64,000 bases of DNA from Dyadobacter fermentans (lineage in GTDB: Bacteria; Bacteroidota; Bacteroidia; Cytophagales; Spirosomataceae): assembly GCF_019924045.1 (NCBI RefSeq), contig NZ_JAHXBN010000006.1, forward strand, positions 124,001 to 188,000. Direction: 5' to 3'. Position numbers and translations under genes: made by a program. Below are positions 25,892 through 34,152 of the stretch, piece by piece (positions within the stretch are counted from its first letter, which is position 1; each line of letters begins with the position of its first letter). Below the pieces are notes generated by a model that ran no database searches, had not been told where the DNA came from, and saw nothing but the letters and a program-made list of their open reading frames with translations.

Positions 25892-28036
25892 TTATTGTAA
25901 TGTAAGCAGGATTGTCTTGCTTCCTGATTTATTGCTGCCCGGCGGTAGCGATTGCTCCACCACCTTGCCCGAGCCTTTGAATGTTACCCTGAAACCCTTG
26001 TTTTCCAATAAATACAGAGCATCCCGCATCGACATGCCTTGCAGGTTGGGCACATCGCGCGAGTCGACTTCGCGCGGGTTCCATTTGGTTTTACCCTTTT
26101 TATAGAGCGATGCCGCCGCATATTCGCTTTCTTCCGGTGCCGGCGTCATGTTCAGTGATTTGCTGATCACATTCAGGTCGCTGGTAATGCCCGCCCATTT
26201 CACATCCTCCGATTTCTCAGGAACCGAATCCCTTACCGGTTTCTGAATGGCCACGTCGTAGGCATAAATGCGGTCGGCCACTTCCTTAAACACAGGCGCA
26301 GCCACACTTCCAGCGTAACGGGTGTAATCGGCGCCGGTGCTTTTGGGGTTATCGATGATTACGATGCAACTGTATTTGGGCTTATCGGCCGGGAAGTAGC
26401 CTGCAAATGAGGTATAGTTCTTACCCTCGGTATAAACCCCGTTGATCAGCTTCCGTGCGGTACCTGTTTTCCCGGCAATCTGGTACAAATCACTTTTGAT
26501 GTGCTTTGCCAAACCTGCGTTCACGACGCCTTCGAGCATCTTCTTCACTTTTCGAATAGTCTCAGGTGATGCGATCGGCTTTTCCTCCACATAAGGCGGG
26601 ATTTTGTCTTCTATTTCCTCCGCATTCCGGATCTCGCGCACAATCATCGGCCGCACCCAATAACCATTGTTCGCCACGGCATTGTAGAATGCGAGCGTTT
26701 GCAGAGGCGTCATTTGCATTTCATAGCCATGCGCCATGAAGTACATCGAATAACTGCTCCATTGCTTCGACTTGCGGTCGCGGATCAACGGCGGCTTTTC
26801 GCCCTTCATATGAATGCCGGTGGGCTGGGTGAGGTGGAATTGTTTAAGGTAGCTCAGGTATTTGTCGGGCTTATTGGCAAAATACCGTTGCATAAGCTGC
26901 ACAATGCCAATGTTCGAAGATTTTTCCAAAACCTGCGAGGCGGTGATGGTGCCAAAGCCTCCTCGGTGCGCGTCGCGGATAATATGGTTGCGGAATTTCA
27001 TGGCGCCATCGCCGGTATTCACCGTCACCTGATCGGGGTCCATGTGGGTTTCTTCCAGCAAGGCCATCATCGTCGCCAGCTTGAAAGTCGAGCCAGGGTC
27101 GTTGCTGCCTGCCAAAGCGTAATTAAAGACCTCCTCATATTTACCCGGACCGCGCTTGGTAAGGTTGGCCATGGCTTTAATTTCACCCGTAGCCACCTCC
27201 ATAATGATCACCGAACCGAAATCCGCGTCCATTTCGAGCAGCTTCCGGCGCAGTGCGATCTCCGTACGCTCCTGGTAGTTCATATCGAGCGTGGTGTAAA
27301 TGTCCCTTCCGGCTGCGGGCTGCACATTCAATGCATCTCCTACCGGGATTTTCAGGCCACCTTCGACCTTCTCCACCCAGCCGATACCCGGGCGCCCTTC
27401 GAGCTGCTTGTCAAAACTTGCTTCCAGGCCGATATACCCGCGTCCACTTTTCGGATCGATCCCCCCAATGGTCCGGTCAGCCATCGGGCTGAACGGCTTG
27501 TAGCGCTTATAAATCGTCTCGAACTTGCCGCCGCCGCCTTTACGGTCCTTGGCAAAAAACGGCCACTTTTTAAGCCGCTCGCGCTCCAAATGCGTGATTT
27601 CCTTGCTTTTCAGGCGCAGGTACCGCTTGCTTTTGCTCACGCGATAACGCATGATCTTACTCTTGTAACCTTCGGCGGTGTTTTCCTTGAAGTTTTTGGC
27701 AAGCAGCGACGCCAGCTCGTCGATGTGGTTATAGAAATAGGCAGAGTCCGCCACCTTTGTATCAAAACCGACATAATAATAGGGCAACGAGGTAGCGAGC
27801 AAGCTATTGTCGCTCGCGTAGATGTTCCCGCGCATGGCCGGGATCGTGTCCAGTTTCAGGTCGTTCTTTTCTGAATACTCTGCCCAGGTTTTCCCCTTGA
27901 AAGTATCGTAATACTGTACCCGTATCAGCTTCACGAAAACCATGATCGCCAATACAAACAGCAACCAGCCGACCAAACGGGCTCGGTTGATCAGCGCTTT
28001 TTTATTGTTCTGACCGCTTTCGACTTCGTTTTTCAT
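25892..28036 (-). CDS. ftsI: Division transpeptidase FtsI/PBP3 with PASTA domain
   Basis: A class B penicillin-binding protein of 714 residues. A single membrane anchor (VGWLLFVLAIMVFVKLIRV, about residues 24-42) is followed by the pedestal domain and the transpeptidase domain. The nucleophile motif is GSTFK with Ser316 and Lys319, then SSNIG and the KTG triad in IAGKTGTARK. Residues from about 655 form one PASTA domain (VPNLQGMSMRDALYLLENKG ... SLPPGSNKSG), which in other bacteria senses peptidoglycan. The location between ftsL-like and murE genes identifies it as the septal enzyme. It should act with FtsW at the division site. The ftsL-like stop is 22 bases upstream, fitting one transcript. 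Confidence 0.94.
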   Translation of the reverse strand: MKNEVESGQNNKKALINRARLVGWLLFVLAIMVFVKLIRVQYYDTFKGKTWAEYSEKNDLKLDTIPAMRGNIYASDNSLLATSLPYYYVGFDTKVADSAYFYNHIDELASLLAKNFKENTAEGYKSKIMRYRVSKSKRYLRLKSKEITHLERERLKKWPFFAKDRKGGGGKFETIYKRYKPFSPMADRTIGGIDPKSGRGYIGLEASFDKQLEGRPGIGWVEKVEGGLKIPVGDALNVQPAAGRDIYTTLDMNYQERTEIALRRKLLEMDADFGSVIIMEVATGEIKAMANLTKRGPGKYEEVFNYALAGSNDPGSTFKLATMMALLEETHMDPDQVTVNTGDGAMKFRNHIIRDAHRGGFGTITASQVLEKSSNIGIVQLMQRYFANKPDKYLSYLKQFHLTQPTGIHMKGEKPPLIRDRKSKQWSSYSMYFMAHGYEMQMTPLQTLAFYNAVANNGYWVRPMIVREIRNAEEIEDKIPPYVEEKPIASPETIRKVKKMLEGVVNAGLAKHIKSDLYQIAGKTGTARKLINGVYTEGKNYTSFAGYFPADKPKYSCIVIIDNPKSTGADYTRYAGSVAAPVFKEVADRIYAYDVAIQKPVRDSVPEKSEDVKWAGITSDLNVISKSLNMTPAPEESEYAAASLYKKGKTKWNPREVDSRDVPNLQGMSMRDALYLLENKGFRVTFKGSGKVVEQSLPPGSNKSGSKTILLTLQ

Positions 28037-28058
28037 GAGGCGTTGAGAAAAAAACGGC

Positions 28059-28472
28059 TTATTCTTCGTCTTCTTTTAAAATGATTTTCTTGGGCGGGGT
28101 AAGGTTCTCCACCAATCCTTCGGCCTGTACTTTCTCCACCACCACCGATTGCTTCCCCGCCCGCTCATACTCGGCATGAATGGAGGTATACTCCGCTTTC
28201 AGGTCGTCGACCTCCTTTTTGAGCTTAATGCTTTTCCGCACATAATCCTCCGACTGGAACCCGATCCGCTCGTAAGCGACGAGCAATATGATCACCCAGC
28301 CGAAATAGTAAAAGTACTTCACCGGCAAACGCTCTTCCTGCCCCGGCAGCTTCTCGCCAAACACTTTATCGAGTGGCAAAAACTTATTCAGCCAGTTGAA
28401 CAGCGAATATTCCCGCTTCCGTTTGGGCGGTTTTGGCGGTACCGGCTTTGGGCGTTTTCTATTTTCAGCCAT
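28059..28472 (-). CDS. FtsL-like division protein
   Basis: A 137-residue protein between rsmH and ftsI, the usual place of ftsL. It has a cytoplasmic N-terminal tail rich in Pro, Lys and Arg (MAENRKRPKPVPPKPPKRKR), one membrane segment (YFYYFGWVIILLVAYERIG, about residues 53-71) and a periplasmic coiled-coil with heptads (RKSIKLKKEVDDLKAEYTS). The layout fits FtsL, which bridges FtsQ/FtsB and the FtsW-FtsI synthase, and Bacteroidetes forms diverge strongly in sequence. The assignment is therefore by topology and position. The 249 bases upstream of it, between this gene and rsmH, are mostly a TGAC ladder repeat. Confidence 0.8.
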   Translation of the reverse strand: MAENRKRPKPVPPKPPKRKREYSLFNWLNKFLPLDKVFGEKLPGQEERLPVKYFYYFGWVIILLVAYERIGFQSEDYVRKSIKLKKEVDDLKAEYTSIHAEYERAGKQSVVVEKVQAEGLVENLTPPKKIILKEDEE

Positions 28473-28515
28473 GTTTTGTTCGACGTTACATTAAGTATTG
28501 GTCGGATTGCATTTA

Positions 28516-28707
28516 GTCATGTGCGGTCAGGAGGTTGTCATTTGTGGTCAGGAATTGTAAAATATTCTCTCTTAAATATTATTAACTACCGCTGTCTAAT
28601 CTTGACTATAAATGGCCATACCTGACCGCGCGGTGGACCGCAACACCTGACTATCAATGACTACACTTGACCATAACTGACTATACTTGACAATACCTGA
28701 CCCCTCC
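28516..28707. repeat. TGAC 10-bp ladder repeat, copy 2
   Basis: The left arm has GTCA at 28516, 28526, 28537 and 28547. The right arm has TGAC at 28603, 28623, 28648, 28658, 28668, 28678, 28688 and 28698, with a TGGC at 28613. The spacing is exactly 10 bp except for a 25-bp step (28623-28648) that contains the GC-rich core TGACCGCGCGGTGGACCGCA. Copy 3 has the same core and the same 25-bp step. The two arms are separated by an AT-rich stretch. It ends 15 to 20 bases from the rsmH stop codon and lies inside the presumed rsmH-ftsL transcript. Confidence 0.82.
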
Positions 28708-28721
28708 GCAATCCGGTACCA

Positions 28722-29639
28722 TCATGCCTTGGTCGCGATCCGCAACTTCGCGCTCCGGGCGCGCGGGTTTACGGCTACCTCCTCGGCAGTTGCTTCAATG
28801 GGCTTGCGAGTGACGCTTTTCAACGGTTTGATCTCGTTCCCATAAAAGTCCTTTTCTACTTCTCCGTAAAACTTCCCTTTCTGAATATAATTTTTCACCA
28901 GCCTGTCTTCCAGCGAATGGTACGACATCACCACCAGCCTGCCGTCGGGCGCGAGCACCTCGGGTACCTGCGTGAGGAACTCTTCCAGTACTGCCAACTC
29001 ATCGTTCACCTCGATCCGCAATGCCTGGAACACCTGCGCGAAGTACTTGTTTTCACGGTGCTTGGGCGCATAGCGCATGAGAATACTTTTCAGGTCGTTA
29101 ACGGTTTCGATGGGCGTATTGTATCTGGCGGCAATGATCGCCTCTGCGGCGGTGCGGGCATTGGTCACTTCTCCGTACATCCCCAAAATCCGTTGCAATT
29201 CTCCTGCCGAACGTGTTTTAAGCACTTCACGGGCCGTTTTTTCGGTATTAGGGTTCATCCGCATGTCCAGGTCGGCGTCAAAACGGGTAGAAAACCCCCG
29301 CTCGGGCGTGTTGATCTGGTGCGACGAAACACCCAGATCGGCCAGGATCCCGTTCACCTGGGGTGCTTTGTTCAGTTTCAAATACCGTTTGAGGTGCCGG
29401 AAATTCGCCGGGATGAATGTAAACCGCTCATCATCCTTGAACTCCAGCGCATTGGCAACCGCATCGGGGTCCTGATCGAAAACCAGCAGGCGGCCGGTAG
29501 TAAGTCTTTCCAAAATGGCCCGCGAATGCCCGCCGCCACCGAAAGTAACGTCGACATAAATGCCATCAGGCTGTATTTGAAGGCCTTCCAGACACTCGGA
29601 CAACATGACGGGAACGTGGTAGGTACTAGGCGAATCCAT
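28722..29639 (-). CDS. rsmH: 16S rRNA (cytosine1402-N4)-methyltransferase
   Basis: RsmH (MraW) methylates N4 of C1402 in the decoding centre of 16S rRNA. The 305-residue product shows YHVPVMLSECLEGLQI at the start, the SAM-binding loop YVDVTFGGGGHSRAIL, LADLGVSSHQINTPERGFS, the inserted helical domain, and the C-terminal VMSYHSLEDRLVKNYIQKG. It is the first gene of the division block. In most bacteria mraZ stands before it. Here the 140 bases upstream are followed by a gene on the other strand, so mraZ is missing at this place. A TAAGTTTG box at 29696-29689 is a possible -7 element. Confidence 0.95.
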   Translation of the reverse strand: MDSPSTYHVPVMLSECLEGLQIQPDGIYVDVTFGGGGHSRAILERLTTGRLLVFDQDPDAVANALEFKDDERFTFIPANFRHLKRYLKLNKAPQVNGILADLGVSSHQINTPERGFSTRFDADLDMRMNPNTEKTAREVLKTRSAGELQRILGMYGEVTNARTAAEAIIAARYNTPIETVNDLKSILMRYAPKHRENKYFAQVFQALRIEVNDELAVLEEFLTQVPEVLAPDGRLVVMSYHSLEDRLVKNYIQKGKFYGEVEKDFYGNEIKPLKSVTRKPIEATAEEVAVNPRARSAKLRIATKA

Positions 29640-29688
29640 TTGTTAAAAGCAATGTACTGAGGAACTATTTCCGGCAATCCGGCAGTTA

Positions 29689-29696
29689 CAAACTTA
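29689..29696 (-). promoter_or_regulatory. Possible -7 promoter box of rsmH
   Basis: On the minus strand TAAGTTTG fits TAnnTTTG and lies 50 bases before the rsmH start. No TTG is found at the expected -33 distance, so support is partial. Confidence 0.35.
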
Positions 29697-29779
29697 GCAA
29701 TTTTCAAGCGTAGGAATCACGCCCGCGCGGGGAATTAATTTTAGCACCACTAATGTCTTTAAACACCATTTAATTGAAT

Positions 29780-31027
29780 ATGAGACTCCTGTTATTGTTT
29801 GGAATACTTTCATCTTTTATCATCTCAACGAGTTTTCCAGCATTCTCCGACACTCCCGTAAAATCGGGCATCTGGCGGGCCACGCTCACACGAGACAAGC
29901 AAAAGCTGCCCCTGATACTCGATATTTCGCAGAATCCCGACGGCAAAACGCTCACTGTGCACATTATCAACGGAACGGAAAAGCTCAAAATGGACAGCAG
30001 CTATTTCCAGAACGACTCCCTGGTGATCCCGATGATGATGTTCGACGCCAAGATTATCGCCAAATCCACCGGCGACGAGCTGAAAGGCACCTATTACCGC
30101 TATGCCAACGGCGCGGTGGCTGGGTCATTGCCCTTCGAAGCCGAGCAGGGCGAAAATTATAAGTTTTTCAAAAAAGGCGAAGCCAAAAGCAGCCGTAATG
30201 TAAGCGGCAAATGGGCCACCACCTTTAAGAACCCCGCTACCGGCGACGAATCGTTTGCAGTAGGAAATTTCACCCAGCAAGGTACCGACGTAACCGGCTC
30301 GTTTCTGACGCCAACAGGCGACTACCGCTTCCTGACCGGCAGCGTAAATGGCGACAGCCTTTATTTATCCACATTCGACGGTTCATTTGCCATGCTTTTC
30401 AAAGCAGGCTTCCAGCCCGACGGCTCCCTGAGCGGCAACCAGTGGTCGGGTGTAAAAGCATTCAAAACCTGGACAGCCAAGCCGGACCCAAACGCGAAAC
30501 TGCCCGACGCTACTAAAATGACATTTCTCAAACCAGGCTTCGAAAGCGTGGATTTTGAGTTAAAAGATACCAAAGGCAAAACGTGGACATTGAAAGATCC
30601 GCGTTTCGCCGGTAAGCCGGTCATTATCCAGATCATGGGCTCATGGTGCCCCAACTGTATGGACGAAACCAATTACCTCGCTCCATGGTACAAAAAGAAC
30701 AAGAATCGTGGCGTTGAGATTATCGGACTATCTTTCGAGCGCAATGACAAGCCCGAGATCGCCAATCCTAAAATCGACAAGATGGTGAACCGCTTCGGCA
30801 TCGACTACCCGGTAGTACTTGCAGGTACCAGCTCCGATGCTTCCACGGCGAAAGCATTGCCGATGCTGAACAAAGTAATGTCCTACCCGACCACAATTTT
30901 CATCGACAAGCACGGTAAAGTGCGCGAGATACATACCGGCTTCAACGGTCCGGGTACCGGCCATTATTACGACGAGTTCGTGACTGATTTCAACACCTTA
31001 ATGGATAAGCTTATCAGCGAGAAATAA
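29780..31027 (+). CDS. Exported TlpA-like thioredoxin-fold protein
   Basis: The 415-residue product has a signal peptide (MRLLLLFGILSSFIISTSF, cut before about residue 24). A beta-rich N-terminal region with repeated GKW and GSF turns spans about 28-230. A TlpA/AhpC-TSA type thioredoxin domain follows from about 255, with GSWCPNCMDE as the active site (Cys290 and Cys293) and a cis-proline loop in MSYPTTIFIDKHGKV. Proteins like this work in the periplasm in thiol-disulfide exchange; many reduce apocytochromes or protect from oxidative stress. The N-terminal part resembles the DUF4369-like regions of Bacteroidetes TlpA proteins, but I could not assign it. I chose the ATG at 29780 over the TTG six bases upstream. 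A terminator follows. Confidence 0.87.
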   Translation: MRLLLLFGILSSFIISTSFPAFSDTPVKSGIWRATLTRDKQKLPLILDISQNPDGKTLTVHIINGTEKLKMDSSYFQNDSLVIPMMMFDAKIIAKSTGDELKGTYYRYANGAVAGSLPFEAEQGENYKFFKKGEAKSSRNVSGKWATTFKNPATGDESFAVGNFTQQGTDVTGSFLTPTGDYRFLTGSVNGDSLYLSTFDGSFAMLFKAGFQPDGSLSGNQWSGVKAFKTWTAKPDPNAKLPDATKMTFLKPGFESVDFELKDTKGKTWTLKDPRFAGKPVIIQIMGSWCPNCMDETNYLAPWYKKNKNRGVEIIGLSFERNDKPEIANPKIDKMVNRFGIDYPVVLAGTSSDASTAKALPMLNKVMSYPTTIFIDKHGKVREIHTGFNGPGTGHYYDEFVTDFNTLMDKLISEK

Positions 31028-31045
31028 CAGGCAAAACAAGAGAGG

Positions 31046-31078
31046 CACACCGTCACATTGCGAGGCGGTGTGTTTTTT
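31046..31078 (+). terminator. Rho-independent terminator of the TlpA gene
   Basis: CACACCG (31046-31052) pairs with CGGTGTG (31066-31072) and is followed by six T residues. It sits 19 bases after the stop codon. Confidence 0.85.
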
Positions 31079-31094
31079 ATTGACCGCAAATTAG

Positions 31095-31131
31095 TATGCT
31101 TGCATAATAGTAAGCACATTGCTTACATTTG
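31095..31131 (+). promoter_or_regulatory. MarR-operon promoter with two palindromes
   Basis: A good promoter match is TTG at 31100-31102, 21 bases, then TACATTTG at 31124-31131. Two inverted repeats overlap it: TATGC-TT-GCATA at 31095-31106 covers the -33 region, and GTAAGC-ACATT-GCTTAC at 31110-31126 covers the spacer and touches the -7 box. This layout fits autoregulation by the MarR protein encoded 40 bases downstream. Confidence 0.6.
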
Positions 31132-31171
31132 TGATAAGGGCATTACCTGATACCAATAGCTTTTTGAAACG

Positions 31172-31639
31172 ATGCGCAAGGAAAAAACAATCGATTTCCA
31201 GATCAAATGGGCCTGGCATTCCATATCACGGATGTACAACGCCTATGCCGCCCGTTTTGACACGACGATGGCCGTCGGGTATGTCCTGCTGAATATCGAC
31301 ATCGAAAACGGCACGCCGGCGACTAAAATAGCTCCTTTGCTAGGTATGGAGCCGCGCAGCCTGGTGCGGATGCTGAAAAACCTTGAAGAAAAGGGCCTCA
31401 TTCGCCGGGAAGTGAGTAAAGACGACAAGCGTTTCGTCCGCATTGTGCTCACCGAGCTCGGCAAAGAGAAACGCGAGCTCGCACGCGAGGGCGTGATTTC
31501 GTTCAACACGATGATCCGCGATAAAATACCGCTGGATAAGCTGGTCGTGTTTTTTGACGTCATTAAAGATATAAACCGATTGGTGGAAGAAGAGAACCAG
31601 AAACTCAAAGCCGGTGAGGTCACCGAAGATCTGGAATAG
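31172..31639 (+). CDS. MarR-family transcriptional regulator
   Basis: A 155-residue winged-helix protein. The DNA-binding part shows ATKIAPLLGMEPRSLVRMLKNL (helix-turn-helix) followed by the wing GLIRREVSKDDKRFVRIVLTELG, with the Asp-Arg pair common in MarR wings. Helices at both ends should form the dimer. MarR proteins usually repress neighbouring genes and let go on binding a small aromatic or acyl ligand. The next gene, 36 bases downstream on the same strand, encodes a fatty-acid beta-oxidation enzyme, so the likely effector is an acyl-CoA. That role is an inference from position. Two palindromes overlap its promoter, supporting autoregulation. Confidence 0.92.
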   Translation: MRKEKTIDFQIKWAWHSISRMYNAYAARFDTTMAVGYVLLNIDIENGTPATKIAPLLGMEPRSLVRMLKNLEEKGLIRREVSKDDKRFVRIVLTELGKEKRELAREGVISFNTMIRDKIPLDKLVVFFDVIKDINRLVEEENQKLKAGEVTEDLE

Positions 31640-31675
31640 CCATCAATCCCATCCTGAAAACCAACCTGAGTAAAA

Positions 31676-34081
31676 ATGAATCGTTCCATTCGTAAAGTAG
31701 CTGTTCTTGGTTCAGGCATTATGGGCTCGCGCATTGCGTGCCATTTTGCCAATATAGGCGTTGAAGTACTCCTGCTGGACATCGTTCCGAAAGACCTTAC
31801 CGATGCCGAAAAAGCGAAAGGCATCACGACAGACCATCCCGCGTTTCGGAACCGGATCGTGAATGATTCGTTCCAGGCGACGCTCAAGGCCACACCGGCG
31901 TCGTTGTACAGCCCCGCATTCGCGTCGAGGATCAAGCTCGGCAACTTTGATGATAACCTGGCCGATATCAAAAATTACGATTGGGTAATAGAGGTGGTGG
32001 TAGAAAGGCTGGATATCAAGAAAAGCCTTTATGAAAAGGTAGACGCGCTCCGCAAGCCCGGTACGCTCGTTACTTCCAATACTTCGGGGATTCCCATTCA
32101 TTTAATGGCGGAAGGCCGGAGCGAGGATTTTCGCAAGAATTTCGCCGGAACGCACTTCTTCAACCCGCCGCGCTACCTGCGCCTGCTGGAAATCATTCCC
32201 ACGGCCGACACCGACCCAAGCGTGGTGGATTTCCTGATGCATTACGGTGAGCTTTTTCTGGGAAAAACGACGGTGCTCTGCAAAGACACGCCGGGCTTCA
32301 TTGCCAACCGGTTGGGCATTTACGCATTAATACAAACCATTCGCGTGGCCGAAGAAATGGGGCTTAGCGTGGATGAAGTGGATAAACTGACCGGCCCCGT
32401 TGCCGGAAGGCCGAAATCGGGTACTTACCGGCTTTCGGATGTCGTAGGACTCGATACGACGGTACATGTGGCCAATAACCTCTATGCGTCCGGTGAGGGT
32501 AAGGATGAATCGCGCGATGCGTTTGTACTGCCGGAGATCATGCAAAAGGTGTTTGATAACAAATGGCTCGGTGATAAAACGGGGCAAGGTTTCTATAAAA
32601 AGATCAAAGACGAAAAAGGCAAGTCGGTGATCCTGGCGCTGGATTTTAAAACTTTGGAATACGTGCCGTCGGGCAAGGTGAAATTCGAAACACTGGAAGG
32701 CACCAAGAATATCAGCGACGTGTATAAACGCTTCGGTGCGCTGGTAGCGGGTAAAGACAAGGCAGGTGAGTTTTACAGAAAGACATTCGCCGATGTGTTC
32801 AAATACGCCACATTCCGCATTCCTGAAATCTCCGACGAAATATTCCGCATCGACCAGGCCATTACCGCCGGATTTGGCTGGCAATATGGCCTTTTCGAAA
32901 CCTGGGACGCCATCGGTGTGAAAAATATGCTGGCGATCATGGAATCGCTGGATTTGAAACCCGCTGCCTGGGTTTACGAAATGCTCGCGGCAGGGAATGA
33001 GTCGTTCTATAAAGTCGAGCATGGCAAGCGGCTGTATTATGATATTCCTTCGAGATCCTACAAACGCATTCCGGGACAGGACAGCTTCATTTTGCTGAGC
33101 AATCTTTCCAACAATATAGTTTGGAAAAACGCCGGCGCGAACCTCTACGACATCGGCGACGGCATCCTGAACCTCGAATTCAAGTCCAAAATGAATACCA
33201 TGGGCTCGGAAGTGATCGAAGGCATTCAGAAAGGCATCGGTCTCGCGGAAAAGGATTTTCGTGGATTGGTGATCGGGAATGAGGCGGTGGAAGCATTTTC
33301 TGCGGGAGCGAACCTGGCGATGTTGTTTATGTACGCCGTCGAGCAGGAATTTGACGAAATCAACCTCGTAATTTCACAGTTCCAGCAAACCATGATGCGG
33401 GCGCGGTACTCATCGGTGCCCGTAGTGGTGGCGCCTCACACGCTTGCGCTCGGGGGCGGTTGCGAGCTTACATTACACGCGGACAAGGTGGTCGCTCACG
33501 CGGAAACCTACATTGGTCTCGTCGAGTTTGGTGTGGGATTAATCCCCGCCGGCGGTGGTACCAAGGAAATGGCGTTGCGCTGCTCGGATATGTACCAGGC
33601 AGGCGACCCTGAATTGAATATCCTGCAAAATGCATTTATGAACATTGCGCAGGCGAAAGTATCCACGTCCGCGCATGAGGCGAAAGCGATGAATTACTTG
33701 CAGGACAAGGACCAGATCGTGCTCAACCGCTCCCGGTTGATCGCAGAAGCGAAACAGGCGGCGATTGATTTGGCAGAAAACGGCTATACCCAACCCAAAC
33801 CACGCCACGACATCAAAGTACAGGGAAAAACGGGCATTGCATTGTTCCTGGCGGGCATTACCCAAATGCGCCTCGCGAATTACATCACCGACCACGACGC
33901 TAAAATCGCGGGTAAACTGGCGTATGTGATCAACGGTGGTGATTTGAGCTACCCGCAGCTGGTTTCGGAACAATACCTGATCGACCTTGAACGCGAAGCC
34001 TTTCTTTCCTTGTGCGGGGAGAAAAAGACACTGGAAAGAATGCAGGGGCTCCTTAACGGTGGAAAACCGCCCAGAAACTGA
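31676..34081 (+). CDS. fadN: 3-Hydroxyacyl-CoA dehydrogenase/enoyl-CoA hydratase fusion
   Basis: The 801-residue protein is of the FadN type, with the dehydrogenase first and hydratase last (the reverse of E. coli FadB). The NAD-binding loop is VAVLGSGIMGSRIACHFANIG; HFFNPPRYLRLLEIIPT and KDTPGFIANRLG follow. A duplicate dehydrogenase C-domain extends to about residue 450. The enoyl-CoA hydratase part shows the oxyanion-hole region AFSAGANLAMLF and PHTLALGGGCELTLHADK, with the acidic region VEFGVGLIPAGGGTKE. It catalyses the two middle steps of beta-oxidation. The MarR gene is 36 bases upstream. The thiolase and acyl-CoA dehydrogenase that usually follow are not adjacent here. Confidence 0.92.
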   Translation: MNRSIRKVAVLGSGIMGSRIACHFANIGVEVLLLDIVPKDLTDAEKAKGITTDHPAFRNRIVNDSFQATLKATPASLYSPAFASRIKLGNFDDNLADIKNYDWVIEVVVERLDIKKSLYEKVDALRKPGTLVTSNTSGIPIHLMAEGRSEDFRKNFAGTHFFNPPRYLRLLEIIPTADTDPSVVDFLMHYGELFLGKTTVLCKDTPGFIANRLGIYALIQTIRVAEEMGLSVDEVDKLTGPVAGRPKSGTYRLSDVVGLDTTVHVANNLYASGEGKDESRDAFVLPEIMQKVFDNKWLGDKTGQGFYKKIKDEKGKSVILALDFKTLEYVPSGKVKFETLEGTKNISDVYKRFGALVAGKDKAGEFYRKTFADVFKYATFRIPEISDEIFRIDQAITAGFGWQYGLFETWDAIGVKNMLAIMESLDLKPAAWVYEMLAAGNESFYKVEHGKRLYYDIPSRSYKRIPGQDSFILLSNLSNNIVWKNAGANLYDIGDGILNLEFKSKMNTMGSEVIEGIQKGIGLAEKDFRGLVIGNEAVEAFSAGANLAMLFMYAVEQEFDEINLVISQFQQTMMRARYSSVPVVVAPHTLALGGGCELTLHADKVVAHAETYIGLVEFGVGLIPAGGGTKEMALRCSDMYQAGDPELNILQNAFMNIAQAKVSTSAHEAKAMNYLQDKDQIVLNRSRLIAEAKQAAIDLAENGYTQPKPRHDIKVQGKTGIALFLAGITQMRLANYITDHDAKIAGKLAYVINGGDLSYPQLVSEQYLIDLEREAFLSLCGEKKTLERMQGLLNGGKPPRN

Positions 34082-34152
34082 TCGGGAATTATTGTTTCAC
34101 CAAATTATGTTTCATCTTTACGGTTGCTGACCCAAAAGTACATTGATCAACA

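Noticed and set aside
26699..27874. 391-codon plus-strand open frame
   Set aside because: It is antisense to ftsI, whose catalytic motifs are all present; the translated product is His/Arg-rich as expected for a shadow.
28516..28707. CRISPR array
   Set aside because: The repeating word is only four to six bases on a 10-bp step with no spacers of 25-40 bases, and there are no cas genes in the window.
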